Shown here: in pieces, positions 43,845-54,293 of the stretch
Position numbering within the stretch: position 1 is the stretch's first letter
Layout: every line of letters begins with the position of its first letter
Origin: Marinobacter zhejiangensis
GTDB taxonomy: Bacteria; Pseudomonadota; Gammaproteobacteria; Pseudomonadales; Oleiphilaceae
DNA length: 64,000 bases
NCBI RefSeq assembly: GCF_900114775.1
Contig: NZ_FOUE01000005.1
Coordinates: forward strand, 172,937-236,936
Direction of reading: 5' to 3'
Program-made: the position numbers and the translations under genes
The notes under the pieces: model-generated
What the model was told of the DNA's origin: nothing
What the model saw: the letters and a program-made list of their open reading frames with translations, nothing else
Databases searched by the model: none

Positions 43845-44474
43845 ATGCCTACGCCGCTCACCTCCCCGTTTGACCCACACCCCGAACAATCTTCACGCAG
43901 CGACATCCGCAAGACACTCAGGCGCCGCCGTCAGTCCCTGACACCCGCTCAGCAAACCCAAGCCGCGGAAAAGGTTGCCAAACACCTGCTGGCACATCCG
44001 TCGCTCTATCGAGCCCGCCACATAGCCATCTACCTGGCCAATGACGGTGAAATTGATCCTGCGACCTATGTCAGTGCTGCCCGCCGCCGGGGCATCCACT
44101 TCTACCTGCCGGTGCTGCACCCCTTTCGCAGTGGCCACATGACCTTTGTGCCCTTTAATGAAGCAACCCGCCTCAAACGCAACCGTTTCGGCATCCCGGA
44201 GCCGCTTTTTAACGGTAACCGGTATCGTCCGGCCTGGGCGCTTGATGCGGTACTGTTTCCATTGGTGGGGTTCGACCTGGAAGGCGGGCGCCTGGGCATG
44301 GGTGGAGGGTTCTATGACCGCACATTCGCGTTTGTGCGCCAAACGCCACGACTGGCGCCCAAGCTCCTTGGCCTGGCCCACGAAGTACAGCGCGTAACGC
44401 GCTTGCCAATTGAGCCCTGGGACATCCCCCTACAAGGCATCGTTACCGAGCAGCGACGTTACGATCTGGCCTGA
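43845..44474 (+). CDS. ygfA: 5-formyltetrahydrofolate cyclo-ligase
   Basis: This enzyme converts 5-formyl-THF to 5,10-methenyl-THF with ATP. It has 209 residues, with an N-terminal basic helix (RKTLRRRRQSL) and the family signature GGRLGMGGGFYDRTF near residues 146-160. The gene lies directly behind 6S RNA, so its expression probably depends on read-through of the ssrS transcript. Confidence 0.92.
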   Translation: MPTPLTSPFDPHPEQSSRSDIRKTLRRRRQSLTPAQQTQAAEKVAKHLLAHPSLYRARHIAIYLANDGEIDPATYVSAARRRGIHFYLPVLHPFRSGHMTFVPFNEATRLKRNRFGIPEPLFNGNRYRPAWALDAVLFPLVGFDLEGGRLGMGGGFYDRTFAFVRQTPRLAPKLLGLAHEVQRVTRLPIEPWDIPLQGIVTEQRRYDLA

Positions 44475-44516
44475 CGTGCCGGGTAAATCTGGCAAGGTAC
44501 GGAAAAGAAAAAGGGT

Positions 44517-44660
44517 TTAGCGAAGAAGGGGGGCCGGAATCGGCTCATTGCTAGCACGGCGATCATTTTCCGACGCCTGAAGCGAGGTAAATCCGGTAAC
44601 AGCAAGACCGATCGCAAAAATCAGAACAATGGCCCGAATAATGTCAGGCTTGCGATGCAT
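44517..44660 (-). CDS. 47-residue small membrane protein
   Basis: This frame is too short for normal gene calling. The ATG at 44660 opens a peptide beginning MHRKPDIIRAIVLIFAIGLA and ending IPAPLLR before TAA at 44517-44519. It has one strong hydrophobic helix (about residues 8-25) and a polar C-terminal tail. Similar short proteins starting with a basic MHRKPD-like segment occur in Pseudomonas-like genomes, from memory. The function is unknown. Composition and helix pattern look like a real protein. Confidence 0.6.
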   Translation of the reverse strand: MHRKPDIIRAIVLIFAIGLAVTGFTSLQASENDRRASNEPIPAPLLR

Positions 44661-44800
44661 GATGCGTGCTCTCCGGTTGATTCACCAGCCAATCTATTTT
44701 AAATCAATTGGCTAGTTAGCTTATTGAACAATCAGCTGGAAGGTTATCACGCATCTTGCAATTTACAATTTATGACAGATTACAATTTGTTAACGAGACC

Positions 44801-44823
44801 AAAAAACGCCAGGCTAGCTGGCG
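44801..44823 (-). terminator. Rho-independent terminator of ilvA
   Basis: Read on the minus strand, CGCCAG (44823-44818) and CTGGCG (44812-44807) form the stem and are followed by TTTTTT (44806-44801). The hairpin loop contains the ilvA stop codon, so the terminator overlaps the end of the gene. Confidence 0.75.
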
Positions 44824-46346
44824 CTATTTCCTGCTCCCAAGAACAAACGATAGGCATCATTATCGGTAACATCCTTATAACGGAAGCCGACCTTGTCCAG
44901 CATCGCATGAAATGCCGCCAGGTCCTTCTCCTCTACCTGGGCCGCCATGAGAACCCGACTATAGGCAGCGCCGTGGTTGCGATAATGGAACATCGATATG
45001 TTCCAGCGCGTTCCCAGTGACATCAGGAACTTGAGCAGCGCCCCCGGGCGCTCGGGAAACTCAAACTGGAACACCCGCTCGTTACCCACGCCCGGAGCAT
45101 GGCCACCGACCATATAGCGGATGTGCTGTTTCGCCAAATCACTGTCGGTCAGGTCAACCACCCCATACCCGCTCTCCCGCAACTCCTGAACCAGTTCCTC
45201 ACGACCCAGACCACCATGCTGGATCTGGATGCCGACAAAAATCCGGGCTTCGGAAACATCACCGTAGCGGTAGTTGAATTCCGTAATGCTGCGTTTATGC
45301 AGCGCATTGATGAATGTCTTGAAGGCGCCCGGCTGCTCGGGAATGGTGACAGCAAGAATGGCTTCACGCTTTTCACCAATCTCCGTGCGCTCGGAGATGT
45401 AGCGAAGACGGTCGAAGTTCATGTTCGCGCCGCTGAGCACGCCCACCAGATTTTCCCCTTCAATTTGCTCCCGCTCGATGTACTTCTTGATTCCCGCCAC
45501 CGAGAGCGCGCCAGCGGGCTCGGCAATGGAGCGGGTGTCGTCGAAAACATCCTTGATCGCCGCACAGATCTCATCGGTTGACACCGTGATGACTTCGTCA
45601 ACCAAGTCTTTACAGATCTCCCAGGGGTGCTCGCCAATCTGCTTGACCGCCACCCCGTCAGCGAAGATCCCCACCTCATTCAGCACCACTCGCTCACCAG
45701 CGGCCATCGCCGCCTGCAAACAGTTGGAATCTTCCGGCTCCACCCCAATTACCCGAATTTCGGGACGCAGGTACTTGATGTAGGCCGCCATTCCGGCCAC
45801 CAGGCCACCGCCGCCCACCGGGATGAACACCGCGTGCAGGGGCTGGGTAAACTGCCACATCAGCTCCATAGCCACCGTGCCCTGACCGGCAATCACGTCC
45901 GGATCGTCAAACGGGTGCAGGTAGGTCAGCCCCTGCTTTTCGACCAGCTCGGCGGCGTGGGCAGCCGCTTCATCGTAAGCATCCCCTTTGAGGACGACTT
46001 TGGCGCCATGGCTGCGTACCGAGCGCACCTTGATATCCGGCGTGGTCTGAGGCATGACGATAACGGCCTTGATCCCTAGCTTCTTCGCGGCCAACGCGAC
46101 GCCCTGAGCATGATTCCCGGCCGAGGCACAAATGACACCACGGGACTTCTGCTCCTCCGACAGTTGAGCAATCCGGTTGTACGCGCCCCGCAGCTTGAAT
46201 GAGAACACCGGCTGCAGGTCTTCACGCTTCAGCATAATCTGGTTATCGAACCGCTTGGACAGGTTACGGGCTTCCGTCAGTGGCGTTTCGATGGCCACGT
46301 CATAGACACGGGCATCCAGGATTTTCTTGATGTAGCGTTGCAACAT
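44814..46346 (-). CDS. ilvA: Threonine ammonia-lyase, biosynthetic
   Basis: IlvA deaminates threonine to 2-oxobutanoate, the first step of isoleucine synthesis. The 510-residue protein has the PLP lysine K51 in FSFKLRGAYN, the glycine loop VGGGGLVAG and two C-terminal ACT-like regulatory domains (from about residues 330 and 425). This is the long, isoleucine-inhibited form. It is divergent from rpiA, a common pairing in Pseudomonas-like genomes. Confidence 0.95.
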   Translation of the reverse strand: MLQRYIKKILDARVYDVAIETPLTEARNLSKRFDNQIMLKREDLQPVFSFKLRGAYNRIAQLSEEQKSRGVICASAGNHAQGVALAAKKLGIKAVIVMPQTTPDIKVRSVRSHGAKVVLKGDAYDEAAAHAAELVEKQGLTYLHPFDDPDVIAGQGTVAMELMWQFTQPLHAVFIPVGGGGLVAGMAAYIKYLRPEIRVIGVEPEDSNCLQAAMAAGERVVLNEVGIFADGVAVKQIGEHPWEICKDLVDEVITVSTDEICAAIKDVFDDTRSIAEPAGALSVAGIKKYIEREQIEGENLVGVLSGANMNFDRLRYISERTEIGEKREAILAVTIPEQPGAFKTFINALHKRSITEFNYRYGDVSEARIFVGIQIQHGGLGREELVQELRESGYGVVDLTDSDLAKQHIRYMVGGHAPGVGNERVFQFEFPERPGALLKFLMSLGTRWNISMFHYRNHGAAYSRVLMAAQVEEKDLAAFHAMLDKVGFRYKDVTDNDAYRLFLGAGNSAS

Positions 46347-46519
46347 AATTTGGGTTCCATTGCGGGGCTGCCAACCTCAGCGAGACAAGCCGGCCTGGCC
46401 GAGAAAAACTCACAGTGTAGAAAGTTTGGCGGGGTGTCGTCTATAACCGGAACGGGGGGATCGATATAATAGCCCAACATTATTGTCTTCCCTGACCGAA
46501 TTCTGCCCCGGAGCCCGAC

Positions 46520-47200
46520 ATGAACCAGGATCAACTCAAACAGGCCGTCGCCAAAGCCGCTTTGGACTACATTCGCCCGCGCCTCTCCAGCGACAGCATC
46601 ATTGGCGTCGGCACCGGCAGTACCGCCAACTTTTTTATCGATATGCTGGCTGACATCAAAACCGAGTTCGAAGGCACGGTGGCAAGCTCTGAGGCGACGG
46701 CACAGCGGCTCAAGGGCCACGGCATCCCGGTATACGATCTCAACAGCGCAGGTACCCTTGAGTTCTACGTTGATGGCGCCGACGAAGCCAATGAGCGCCT
46801 GGAACTGATCAAAGGTGGCGGTGCTGCCCTGACCCGGGAAAAAATCGTTGCGGCGGTCGCCAAGACGTTCATCTGCATCGCCGACGAATCAAAAATGGTT
46901 GGGGTGCTCGGCAACTTCCCACTGCCTGTGGAAGTTATCCCCATGGCCCGAAGCCATGTCGGACGGGAGATCGTGAAACTGGGAGGTGACCCGGTCTATC
47001 GTGAAGGTGTCACCACCGATAATGGCAACATCATCATCGACGTCCACAACCTCGACATCTCCCGCCCGATTCATATTGAGGAAGCGTTGAACCAGATTGT
47101 TGGCGTTGTCACCAACGGCCTGTTTGCTCGCCGCCCGGCAGACCTGCTGCTGCTCGGAACAGCCAGCGGCGTACAGAGCATTCCCCGCCCTGGAAATTGA
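46520..47200 (+). CDS. rpiA: Ribose-5-phosphate isomerase A
   Basis: RpiA interconverts ribose 5-phosphate and ribulose 5-phosphate. The 226-residue protein has the phosphate-binding [13 protein letters not shown], the catalytic-region [20 protein letters not shown] and [11 protein letters not shown]. It is a single gene divergent from ilvA. TATAAT at about 46465 may be its -10 element, but I see no clear -35. Confidence 0.95.
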   Translation: MNQDQLKQAVAKAALDYIRPRLSSDSIIGVGTGSTANFFIDMLADIKTEFEGTVASSEATAQRLKGHGIPVYDLNSAGTLEFYVDGADEANERLELIKGGGAALTREKIVAAVAKTFICIADESKMVGVLGNFPLPVEVIPMARSHVGREIVKLGGDPVYREGVTTDNGNIIIDVHNLDISRPIHIEEALNQIVGVVTNGLFARRPADLLLLGTASGVQSIPRPGN

Positions 47201-47249
47201 CCCCAAAAAACAAACCAAGCGCTTGCTTGGCACAAAAAACTTCGCCAAA

Positions 47250-47278
47250 CTGCCCTCTGGACCACCTACAGAGGGCAG
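47250..47278 (+). promoter_or_regulatory. Hairpin covering the ribosome binding site of the acyl-CoA dehydrogenase gene
   Basis: A perfect 10-bp inverted repeat, CTGCCCTCTG (47250-47259) and CAGAGGGCAG (47269-47278), has a 9-nt loop. The right arm contains GAGGG, the only ribosome-binding-like sequence before the GTG start at 47285. Translation may therefore be restricted unless the stem is opened. There is no U-tract. Confidence 0.5.
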
Positions 47279-47284
47279 CTTGTC

Positions 47285-48424
47285 GTGACCAACTATTTCA
47301 ATGAAACCCACGAACACGTCCGTCAAACCGTTCGCAAGTTCATCAACACTCACGTCCGACCCCATATCAACGACTGGGAGGAAGCCGGCGAGTTCCCCAA
47401 GGACATTTACCGGCTCGCCGGTGAAGCGGGCCTCCTGGGTATCGGCTTCCCAGAGGCACTTGGCGGCAGCGGGACCGGCGACACCTTCCTCAAGGTCGCA
47501 GTTTCAGAAGAGCTGATGCGATCCACCTCCGGTGGGTTCGTCGCCAGCCTAGGCTCCCTCGACATTGGCCTGCCACCCGTCGCGAAGTGGGCCCAGCCCG
47601 CCATTCGTGACGGGATCGTCCCCCAAGTCCTAAAAGGGGAAAAGATCTCGGCTCTGGCCATCACCGAGCCCAACGGTGGCTCCGATGTCGCCGCAATCAA
47701 GACACGAGCCGTGCGGGACGGCGACCACTACATTGTGAACGGTAGCAAGACCTTCATCACCAGCGGGCATCGTGCTGATTACTATACCGTGGCCGTTCGC
47801 ACTGGCGGAGAGGGTCACGGAGGCATCAGCCTACTGTTGATCGACCGCAACACACCCGGGTTCACCCGGGGACAGAAGCTTAAAAAAATGGGCTGGTGGG
47901 CCAGCGATACCGCCGAGCTGTTCTTTGAAGATTGCCGAGTTCCGGTGGAAAACCTGATTGGAGCGGAAAATGCCGGGTTCATCGCGATCATGAGCAACTT
48001 CCTTCAGGAGCGGCTGATGTTGACCATCATGGCGTATATGACCGCCCAGATGGCCCTGGAGGAAAGCCTGAACTACTCCCATCAGCGAGAAGCCTTTGGG
48101 CGTCCCATTGACAGGTTCCAGGTAACGCGCCACAAGCTGGTCGATATGGCGACCCGGATCGACGTGGCCCGGGAGTATGCCTATCGCTGCGCCGCGCTGA
48201 TGCAGGCCGGAAAGAATCCCATCAAAGAAGTAGCGATGGCCAAGAACTTCGCAGTCGAAGTCTGCGAATTCGTCACCCGTGAAGCGGTACAACTCCATGG
48301 GGGTATGGGCTACATGCGGGAGTCGGTGGTTGAGCGCCTGTACCGAGACGCCAAGATCTTGTCCATCGGCGGTGGGACCGATGAGATCATGAAGGAACTC
48401 ATTGCGAAGCAGATGAAACTATAG
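47285..48424 (+). CDS. Acyl-CoA dehydrogenase family protein
   Basis: This 379-residue flavoprotein has the three acyl-CoA dehydrogenase domains. Typical signatures are ALAITEPNGGSDVAAIKT (FAD/substrate region), the VQLHGGMGYMRES segment with a likely catalytic Glu, and RLYRDAKILSIGGGTDEIMKELIAKQM at the C-terminus. It oxidises an acyl-CoA to the enoyl-CoA and passes electrons to ETF. The chain length or branching of the substrate cannot be told. The start is GTG at 47285. Confidence 0.9.
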   Translation: MTNYFNETHEHVRQTVRKFINTHVRPHINDWEEAGEFPKDIYRLAGEAGLLGIGFPEALGGSGTGDTFLKVAVSEELMRSTSGGFVASLGSLDIGLPPVAKWAQPAIRDGIVPQVLKGEKISALAITEPNGGSDVAAIKTRAVRDGDHYIVNGSKTFITSGHRADYYTVAVRTGGEGHGGISLLLIDRNTPGFTRGQKLKKMGWWASDTAELFFEDCRVPVENLIGAENAGFIAIMSNFLQERLMLTIMAYMTAQMALEESLNYSHQREAFGRPIDRFQVTRHKLVDMATRIDVAREYAYRCAALMQAGKNPIKEVAMAKNFAVEVCEFVTREAVQLHGGMGYMRESVVERLYRDAKILSIGGGTDEIMKELIAKQMKL

Positions 48425-48479
48425 CCCCAAGGCCCCTAATGCCTACGATGGTTTAGTTTCGATATATACCGGATACACG

Positions 48480-48485
48480 TATAAT
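48480..48485 (+). promoter_or_regulatory. Likely -10 element of the ppa promoter
   Basis: A perfect TATAAT lies 51 bp before the ppa ATG. The best -35 candidate, TTTCGA, is 17 bp upstream but matches consensus poorly. Confidence 0.4.
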
Positions 48486-48535
48486 TGCGCCACTTTTAAC
48501 CCGCTGTTAAACGGACATCCACGCAAGGATCCATT

Positions 48536-49063
48536 ATGAACTTTGATCACATCCCCGCCGGCAAGAATCCGCCCGAAGATATCTATGTAGCCATTGAAAT
48601 TCCGGCTAACAGCTCTCCGGTCAAATATGAACTGGACAAGGACATGGGCGCCCTGTTGGTCGACCGTTTCATGGCCGCCCCCATGTTCTACCCGGCCAAC
48701 TACGGCTTTATTCCTCACACCCTGGCCGACGATGGCGACCCTCTGGATGTCCTGGTTGTAACACCCTACCCAGTGCAGGCGGGCTCGGTTATCCGCTGCC
48801 GCCCGGTCGGCATCCTCAACATGGAAGATGAGGCCGGTGGAGACGCCAAACTGGTTGCCGTTCCTCACGACAAGCTGACCAAGTCCTACTCCAACGTTCA
48901 GGATATCGAGGACCTGCCCCAGCTGCTCCGTGACCAGATTCAGCACTTCTTCGAAAACTACAAAACCCTGGAATCCGGCAAGTGGGTTAAAGTCCAGGGC
49001 TGGGACAACGCTGCTGCGGCACGCAAGGCGATTGAAGACTCTGTAGCTGCCTACAAAGGCTAA
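48536..49063 (+). CDS. ppa: Inorganic pyrophosphatase
   Basis: Ppa is a soluble family I pyrophosphatase that hydrolyses PPi to drive biosynthesis. The 175-residue protein has [16 protein letters not shown] and the metal-binding signature [10 protein letters not shown]. It is a single gene, and AAGGATCC precedes the ATG. Confidence 0.96.
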   Translation: MNFDHIPAGKNPPEDIYVAIEIPANSSPVKYELDKDMGALLVDRFMAAPMFYPANYGFIPHTLADDGDPLDVLVVTPYPVQAGSVIRCRPVGILNMEDEAGGDAKLVAVPHDKLTKSYSNVQDIEDLPQLLRDQIQHFFENYKTLESGKWVKVQGWDNAAAARKAIEDSVAAYKG

Positions 49064-49116
49064 CACCGCCTTTTCCTGTGCCAACGCTAGCCGTTGGCCA
49101 GGCAAATCCCAGGCAC

Positions 49117-49152
49117 AAAAAAGCCGGTAACCAAGGTTACCGGCTTTTTTTT
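49117..49152. terminator. Bidirectional terminator between ppa and rplQ
   Basis: A perfect 12-bp stem, AAGCCGGTAACC (49121-49132) and GGTTACCGGCTT (49135-49146), is flanked by an A-run on the left and a T-run on the right. It can terminate ppa on the plus strand and the alpha ribosomal operon (after rplQ) on the minus strand. Confidence 0.9.
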
Positions 49153-49168
49153 GGACTGCTAAAGGAGC

Positions 49169-49567
49169 TTACTCCTCGTCGCCGTCCACTTCCTCGGCTT
49201 CGATATCCAGAGGACGGCCGACCAGCTCAACAAATGCCATAGGAGCATTGTCGCCAGCACGGAAACCGCACTTCAGGATGCGCAGGTAACCACCCGGGCG
49301 CTCGGAATAACGGGGACCCAGCTCTTCAAACAGCTTGGCTACCGCAGCATCGTTACGCAGGCGAGAGAACGCCAGACGACGATTTGCTACCGAATCATTT
49401 TTAGAAAGCGTGATCAACGGCTCAGCTACCCGGCGAAGTTCTTTCGCTTTCGGGAGCGTCGTTTTGATCAGCTCGTGCTCAACCAGTGACGCGGCCATGT
49501 TACGGAACATGGCTTTGCGATGCGCACTGGTCCTGTTGAACTTACGACCACTCTTACGATGACGCAT
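49169..49567 (-). CDS. rplQ: 50S ribosomal protein L17
   Basis: This 132-residue protein begins [20 protein letters not shown], the L17 signature, and has an acidic C-terminal tail. L17 lies near the peptide tunnel exit of the large subunit. It is the last gene of the alpha operon, 35 bp after rpoA, with the terminator 17 bp beyond. Confidence 0.98.
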   Translation of the reverse strand: MRHRKSGRKFNRTSAHRKAMFRNMAASLVEHELIKTTLPKAKELRRVAEPLITLSKNDSVANRRLAFSRLRNDAAVAKLFEELGPRYSERPGGYLRILKCGFRAGDNAPMAFVELVGRPLDIEAEEVDGDEE

Positions 49568-49602
49568 TGCTCTGATTCCTTCTTAAACTACCAATTCGGC
49601 GA

Positions 49603-50607
49603 TTAACCGCCCAGAACCCGGTCGTCGCCACGAAGGCTCGCCGGCGGCCAGTTATCAAGACGCATACCCAAAGACAGACCGCGAGAAGCGAGCACGTCTT
49701 TGATTTCGGTCAGCGACTTTTTACCCAGGTTAGGCGTCTTCAGCAGTTCGACTTCCGTCCGCTGAATGAGATCGCCGATGTAGTAAATGTTCTCTGCCTT
49801 CAAGCAGTTAGCTGAACGCACCGTCAATTCCAGATCATCAACCGGACGCAACAGAATCGGATCAATTTCTTCCTCTTCTTCTACGCGCTCAGGCTCTTTC
49901 TCATGATCGAAATCTACGAATACCGCCAGTTGCTGCTGGAGGATGGTCGCGGCCCGGCGAATTGCTTCTTCCGGATCGATAGTACCATTGGTCTCCAGAT
50001 CAATAACCAGCTTGTCCAAGTCCGTACGCTGCTCAACACGGGCACTTTCGACCGCATAGGCAACCCGACGGACCGGGCTGTACGTCGCGTCCAACTGCAG
50101 GCGCCCGATTGCACGTGTCTCGTCTTCGTCCAGACCGCGTTGATCAGCTGCCTCGTAACCGCGGCCGCGAACCACCTTCAGACGCATGTTCATTTCACCG
50201 TTGTTGCTCAGGTGGCAAATGACATGGTCAGGGTTCGCGATCTCAACATTATGATCCAGTTTGATATCGCCAGCAGTGACAATGCCCGGACCTTTCTTGC
50301 TGAGCGTGAGCTCAACTTCGTCACGGTCGGCCATCTTGACTGCGACACCTTTGAGATTTAGAAGAATCTCAATGACATCTTCCTGGACACCTTCGATTGC
50401 GCTGTACTCATGCAGAACACCGTCGATCTGCGCTTCGGTAATCGCGCAACCCGGCATTGAGGACAAAAGTATCCGGCGCAGAGCACTACCCAAGGTATGA
50501 CCAAAACCCCTTTCCAGCGGCTCCAGAGTCACCTTGGCACGAGTGCTGCTCGATTCCTTTACGTCAATGGTACGAGGTGTCAATAACTCATGTACTGAAC
50601 GCTGCAT
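49603..50607 (-). CDS. rpoA: RNA polymerase subunit alpha
   Basis: This 334-residue protein has the alpha N-terminal dimerisation domain ([26 protein letters not shown]) and a C-terminal domain with [36 protein letters not shown], which binds UP elements and activators. Normal length and normal position between rpsD and rplQ. Confidence 0.98.
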   Translation of the reverse strand: MQRSVHELLTPRTIDVKESSSTRAKVTLEPLERGFGHTLGSALRRILLSSMPGCAITEAQIDGVLHEYSAIEGVQEDVIEILLNLKGVAVKMADRDEVELTLSKKGPGIVTAGDIKLDHNVEIANPDHVICHLSNNGEMNMRLKVVRGRGYEAADQRGLDEDETRAIGRLQLDATYSPVRRVAYAVESARVEQRTDLDKLVIDLETNGTIDPEEAIRRAATILQQQLAVFVDFDHEKEPERVEEEEEIDPILLRPVDDLELTVRSANCLKAENIYYIGDLIQRTEVELLKTPNLGKKSLTEIKDVLASRGLSLGMRLDNWPPASLRGDDRVLGG

Positions 50608-50642
50608 AGACGCCCCTATCTGCTCTCGTTGCTAACCGGGCC

Positions 50643-51263
50643 TTACTTAGAGTAAAGCTCGACGATGAGGTTCTCGTTGATGTCGGCCGGCAATTCAGTA
50701 CGCTCAGGTACTGATTTGTAAACGCCTGACATCTTGCTGGCGTCGACCTCTACCCAGCCCACTGGCGCACGGGAAGATGCCAGATCCAGAGCGCCTTTAA
50801 CGCGCAGCTGATTCTTGGCCTTTTCGCGAACGCTCACAACGTCACCCGGCTTGACCTGGTAGGACGGAATGTTCACTACCTTGTCGTTGACCAGAATGGC
50901 TTTGTGAGAAACGAGCTGACGGGATTCTGCACGGGTAGAACCAAAGCCCATGCGATAAACCACGTTATCCAGACGACCTTCCAGAAGTTGCAGCAGGTTT
51001 TCACCGGTTGCACCCTTCAGGCGGGCAGCCTCAGCGTAGTAGTTGCGGAATTGCTTCTCCAGAACGCCGTAAATACGACGAACCTTCTGCTTTTCACGCA
51101 ACTGAACACCGTACTCGGACAGGCGGCCACGACGAGCGCCATGCATACCTGGAGGAGTTTCGATGTTGCACTTGGAGTCGAGTGCGCGAGCACCGCTCTT
51201 CAGAAAAAGATCTGTCCCTTCACGACGAGACAGCTTGCACTTCGGGCCTATATAACGAGCCAT
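50643..51263 (-). CDS. rpsD: 30S ribosomal protein S4
   Basis: This 206-residue protein begins [20 protein letters not shown] and contains the S4 RNA-binding domain ([26 protein letters not shown]). S4 starts small-subunit assembly and in E. coli represses the alpha operon by binding its leader. It lies between rpsK and rpoA. Confidence 0.98.
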   Translation of the reverse strand: MARYIGPKCKLSRREGTDLFLKSGARALDSKCNIETPPGMHGARRGRLSEYGVQLREKQKVRRIYGVLEKQFRNYYAEAARLKGATGENLLQLLEGRLDNVVYRMGFGSTRAESRQLVSHKAILVNDKVVNIPSYQVKPGDVVSVREKAKNQLRVKGALDLASSRAPVGWVEVDASKMSGVYKSVPERTELPADINENLIVELYSK

Positions 51264-51281
51264 TTTTCACTGTCTCCTGTG

Positions 51282-51671
51282 TTAGACGCGGCGCTTTTTG
51301 GGCGGACGACAACCGTTGTGTGGAATCGGCGTCACATCAGTGATGTTTGTGATCTTGTAGCCACACGCGTTCAGCGCGCGAACTGCAGATTCACGTCCGG
51401 GCCCAGGACCCTTAACCTCTACATCCAGGTTTTTAAGGCCGTATTCAGCAGCCGCGTTACCGGCTCTTTCAGCTGCTACCTGCGCAGCAAAAGGTGTACT
51501 CTTACGTGACCCGCGGAAACCAGAGCCACCGGAGGTAGCCCAGGACAGGACATTGCCCTGACGATCAGAAATGGTCACGATGGTGTTGTTGAAGGACGCG
51601 TGGATGTGCGCGACGCCATCAACAACCGTCTTTTTCACCTTTTTACGGGTACGTGTACCTGGCTTTGCCAT
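51282..51671 (-). CDS. rpsK: 30S ribosomal protein S11
   Basis: This 129-residue protein has the S11 core [19 protein letters not shown] and ends [18 protein letters not shown]. It forms part of the small-subunit platform near the E site. It sits between rpsM and rpsD. Confidence 0.98.
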   Translation of the reverse strand: MAKPGTRTRKKVKKTVVDGVAHIHASFNNTIVTISDRQGNVLSWATSGGSGFRGSRKSTPFAAQVAAERAGNAAAEYGLKNLDVEVKGPGPGRESAVRALNACGYKITNITDVTPIPHNGCRPPKKRRV

Positions 51672-51684
51672 GATTGCCTACCTG

Positions 51685-52041
51685 TTACTTACGAATAGGT
51701 TTGCGAGGACCTTTACGGGTGCGAGCGTTGGTCTTGGTGCGCTGGCCACGGACAGGAAGCCCATGACGGTGACGCAGACCACGGAAGCAGCCGAGATCCT
51801 TCAAACGCTTAATGTTCATCTGAACTTCACGACGCAGATCGCCTTCAACGGTTTCCTTGCCCACTTCGGTACGAAGTGCTTCAAGTTGCTCGTCGGTAAG
51901 GTCTTTGACCTTGACGTCCGGCTTAACACCGGTTGCGTCGCAAAGCTTTTGGGCTGTTGTCCGACCGACTCCAAAGATGTAAGTCAGTGAGATAACAGCA
52001 TGTTTGTTGTCGGGTATATTGACACCGGCTATACGTGCCAT
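51685..52041 (-). CDS. rpsM: 30S ribosomal protein S13
   Basis: The start is the ATG at 52041 ([16 protein letters not shown]), giving 118 residues, the normal S13 length; an open frame extends upstream but is non-coding. The C-terminus [20 protein letters not shown] is the tail that contacts P-site tRNA. It is first in the alpha operon, with its own promoter upstream. Confidence 0.97.
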   Translation of the reverse strand: MARIAGVNIPDNKHAVISLTYIFGVGRTTAQKLCDATGVKPDVKVKDLTDEQLEALRTEVGKETVEGDLRREVQMNIKRLKDLGCFRGLRHRHGLPVRGQRTKTNARTRKGPRKPIRK

Positions 52042-52102
52042 CCAAATTACTCCGCGTTCAAAGCTTTGCTGTGTGAATTTTCCGCCACAAAAAGGGCGCG
52101 AA

Positions 52103-52131
52103 ATAATAGCGCCTGACCATAAAAAGATCAA
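52103..52131 (-). promoter_or_regulatory. Sigma-70 promoter of the alpha operon (rpsM)
   Basis: On the minus strand TTGATC (52131-52126) and TATTAT (52108-52103) are separated by exactly 17 bp. Transcription would start near 52096, leaving a leader of about 55 nt before rpsM, where S4 autoregulation would be expected to act. Confidence 0.65.
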
Positions 52132-52180
52132 GCGCTATCATTCCATCACCCTTTGCGTCGTCAGTTTCGATTCTTTCGAA

Positions 52181-52294
52181 TCAACCCTGGCGCTGCTTGT
52201 GACGAGGTTCCGAGCAGATGACTCGAACTGAGCCATTGCGACGAATTACTTTGCAGTTACGGCAAATTTTCTTTACCGAAGCGCGTACTTTCAT
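52181..52294 (-). CDS. rpmJ: 50S ribosomal protein L36
   Basis: This 37-residue protein is too short for routine ORF lists. It runs [20 protein letters not shown] to KQRQG and has the zinc-binding set C11, C14, C27 and H32, so it is the Zn-binding (C+) form. It lies between secY and rpsM, its usual place. Confidence 0.97.
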   Translation of the reverse strand: MKVRASVKKICRNCKVIRRNGSVRVICSEPRHKQRQG

Positions 52295-52324
52295 TGTCGA
52301 CTCCAGTTATCAACGGGAACGGCA

Positions 52325-53647
52325 TTAGCCGTTCCGACCATAGCCCTTGAGGTTGGATTTCTTCATCAGTGATTCATACTGATGTGACATCAGGTGAGAC
52401 TGAACCTGAGCCATAAAGTCCATCACAACGACTACAACAATCAACAGCGAAGTCCCACCCAGATAGAACGGGATATTACCCCATACCATCAGGAACTGAG
52501 GGAACAGCGACACCGCTGTGATGTACATTGCACCGAACAGTGTGAGACGGGTCAGCACACCATCGATGTATTTGGCGGTCTGGTCTCCAGGACGAATCCC
52601 TGGAATAAACGCACCGGAACGTTTCAGGTTATCCGCAACTTCCTTCGGGTTATACATCAACGCCGTATAGAAGAAGCAGAAGAACACGACGGCGGCAGCG
52701 AACAGGATGATATAGAGAGGCTGGCTCGGTGCCAAGGCCTGTGAGATATCACCCAGCCATTCCATACCCTCGCCCTGACCGAACCATTGCCCCAGCGACG
52801 CCGGGAACAACAGGATGGATGAGGCAAAAATGGGAGGAATAACCCCCGCCATGTTCACCTTGAGGGGCAAGTGACTGGACTGCTGCGCGAACACCCGACG
52901 GCCCTGCTGGCGTTTGGCGTAGTTGATCGTCAAGCGACGCTGACCACGCTCCATGAACACCACAAAACCGACAACAGCGATGGCAAATACGCCGATTGCC
53001 AATACAACCAGCAAACTCATCTCGCCGTTGCGAGCCTGCTCAAGTGTCTGACCTATGGCTCCTGGAAGACCAGCGACGATACCAGCGAAGATCAGCAGCG
53101 AAATGCCATTGCCCACGCCACGCTCGGTGATCTGCTCTCCCAGCCACATCATGAACACGGCGCCACTCACGAAGGAAACAACCGCCACAAAGTGGAAGCT
53201 GAAGCTATCGTTGAAGGTGACGCCCTGAGATGCGAGGCCAACCGAAATACCCAAGCCCTGGACCAACGCCAACAACACGGTGCCGTAGCGGGTGTATTGG
53301 CTGATCTTACGCCGTCCAGCTTCCCCTTCCTTCTTCAGCTGCTCAAGCTGCGGGCTAACCGCAGTCATGAGCTGCATGATGATCGAAGCGGAGATGTACG
53401 GCATGATCCCCAGTGCGAAGATACTCATTCGCTCAAGTGCACCACCGGAAAACATGTTGAACAGGCTCAGGATGGTTCCCTGATTCTGATCAAACAGTGC
53501 CGCCAGCCGGTCTGGGTTGATTCCCGGCACCGGGATATGGGCACCGATCCGGTACACCAGAAGTGCCAGAAATACGAACCAAAGCCGCGATCGCAGCTCT
53601 GCAAGTCCTTTTCCCGCGCCGGCAGGCAATGATGCTGTCTTGGCCAT
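52325..53647 (-). CDS. secY: Protein translocase subunit SecY
   Basis: SecY is the channel of the Sec translocon. The 440-residue protein has ten membrane helices, the N-terminal [14 protein letters not shown] region, the [16 protein letters not shown] segment and the conserved C-terminal cytoplasmic loop. It lies between rplO and rpmJ in the spc operon. Confidence 0.98.
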   Translation of the reverse strand: MAKTASLPAGAGKGLAELRSRLWFVFLALLVYRIGAHIPVPGINPDRLAALFDQNQGTILSLFNMFSGGALERMSIFALGIMPYISASIIMQLMTAVSPQLEQLKKEGEAGRRKISQYTRYGTVLLALVQGLGISVGLASQGVTFNDSFSFHFVAVVSFVSGAVFMMWLGEQITERGVGNGISLLIFAGIVAGLPGAIGQTLEQARNGEMSLLVVLAIGVFAIAVVGFVVFMERGQRRLTINYAKRQQGRRVFAQQSSHLPLKVNMAGVIPPIFASSILLFPASLGQWFGQGEGMEWLGDISQALAPSQPLYIILFAAAVVFFCFFYTALMYNPKEVADNLKRSGAFIPGIRPGDQTAKYIDGVLTRLTLFGAMYITAVSLFPQFLMVWGNIPFYLGGTSLLIVVVVVMDFMAQVQSHLMSHQYESLMKKSNLKGYGRNG

Positions 53648-53664
53648 TTAGTCCTCGACTCGCC

Positions 53665-54099
53665 TTAGTCTTCGACTTTTCCGCCCGCGGCAGTAATTGC
53701 CTCACGAGCGCCTTTGGTCACTTTCAGACCCTTGACGGTCACCGGACGGCTCAGTTCGCCGGACAGGATAACCTTCGCTTCGCGAATTTCTTCACGAATG
53801 ATGTCGGCCTTTTTCAGTGCCGCCAGGTCAACCACGTCGCCTTCGACCTTCGCCAGTTCGTTCAGGCGAATCTCAGCAACGTAACGCTGCTGACGGGAAG
53901 TGAAACCAAACTTCGGCAGACGACGGGCCAAAGGCTGCTGACCACCCTCGAATCCAGGAGCAACACTGCCGCCGGAACGGGATTTCAGACCTTTGTGACC
54001 ACGACCACCGGTTTTTCCGAGACCGCTACCGATACCGCGACCGACGCGCTTGGCGTCTGGGCGTGAACCGGGTTCCGGACTAAGTTCGTTCAAACGCAT
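53665..54099 (-). CDS. rplO: 50S ribosomal protein L15
   Basis: This 144-residue protein begins [20 protein letters not shown] and has the Gly-rich L15 region ([17 protein letters not shown]). It is a late large-subunit assembly protein. It starts one base before the end of the rpmD-rplO junction, directly upstream of secY. Confidence 0.98.
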   Translation of the reverse strand: MRLNELSPEPGSRPDAKRVGRGIGSGLGKTGGRGHKGLKSRSGGSVAPGFEGGQQPLARRLPKFGFTSRQQRYVAEIRLNELAKVEGDVVDLAALKKADIIREEIREAKVILSGELSRPVTVKGLKVTKGAREAITAAGGKVED

Positions 54100-54100
54100 C

Positions 54101-54289
54101 TTAGTTCTCCTCCACCCGAACCAGGTAGTTCACCTTGTTGATCATGCCACGAACGGAAGGGGTATCTTCCACTTCAACGGTATGACCGATTTTGCGCAGA
54201 CCCAAGCCCTTAACGCACAGTTTGTGCTTAGGCTGGCAGCTGATTGGGCTGCGGGTCAGTGTAACCTTGATTTTTTTAGCATTCGCCAT
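54101..54289 (-). CDS. rpmD: 50S ribosomal protein L30
   Basis: This 62-residue protein has [30 protein letters not shown], the L30 signature. It occurs between rpsE and rplO in the standard spc order. Confidence 0.97.
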   Translation of the reverse strand: MANAKKIKVTLTRSPISCQPKHKLCVKGLGLRKIGHTVEVEDTPSVRGMINKVNYLVRVEEN

Positions 54290-54293
54290 GACT

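Noticed and set aside
47217..47232. CCAAGC-GCTT-GCTTGG hairpin as the rpiA terminator
   Set aside because: No T-run follows on the plus strand, and the stem is only 6 bp.
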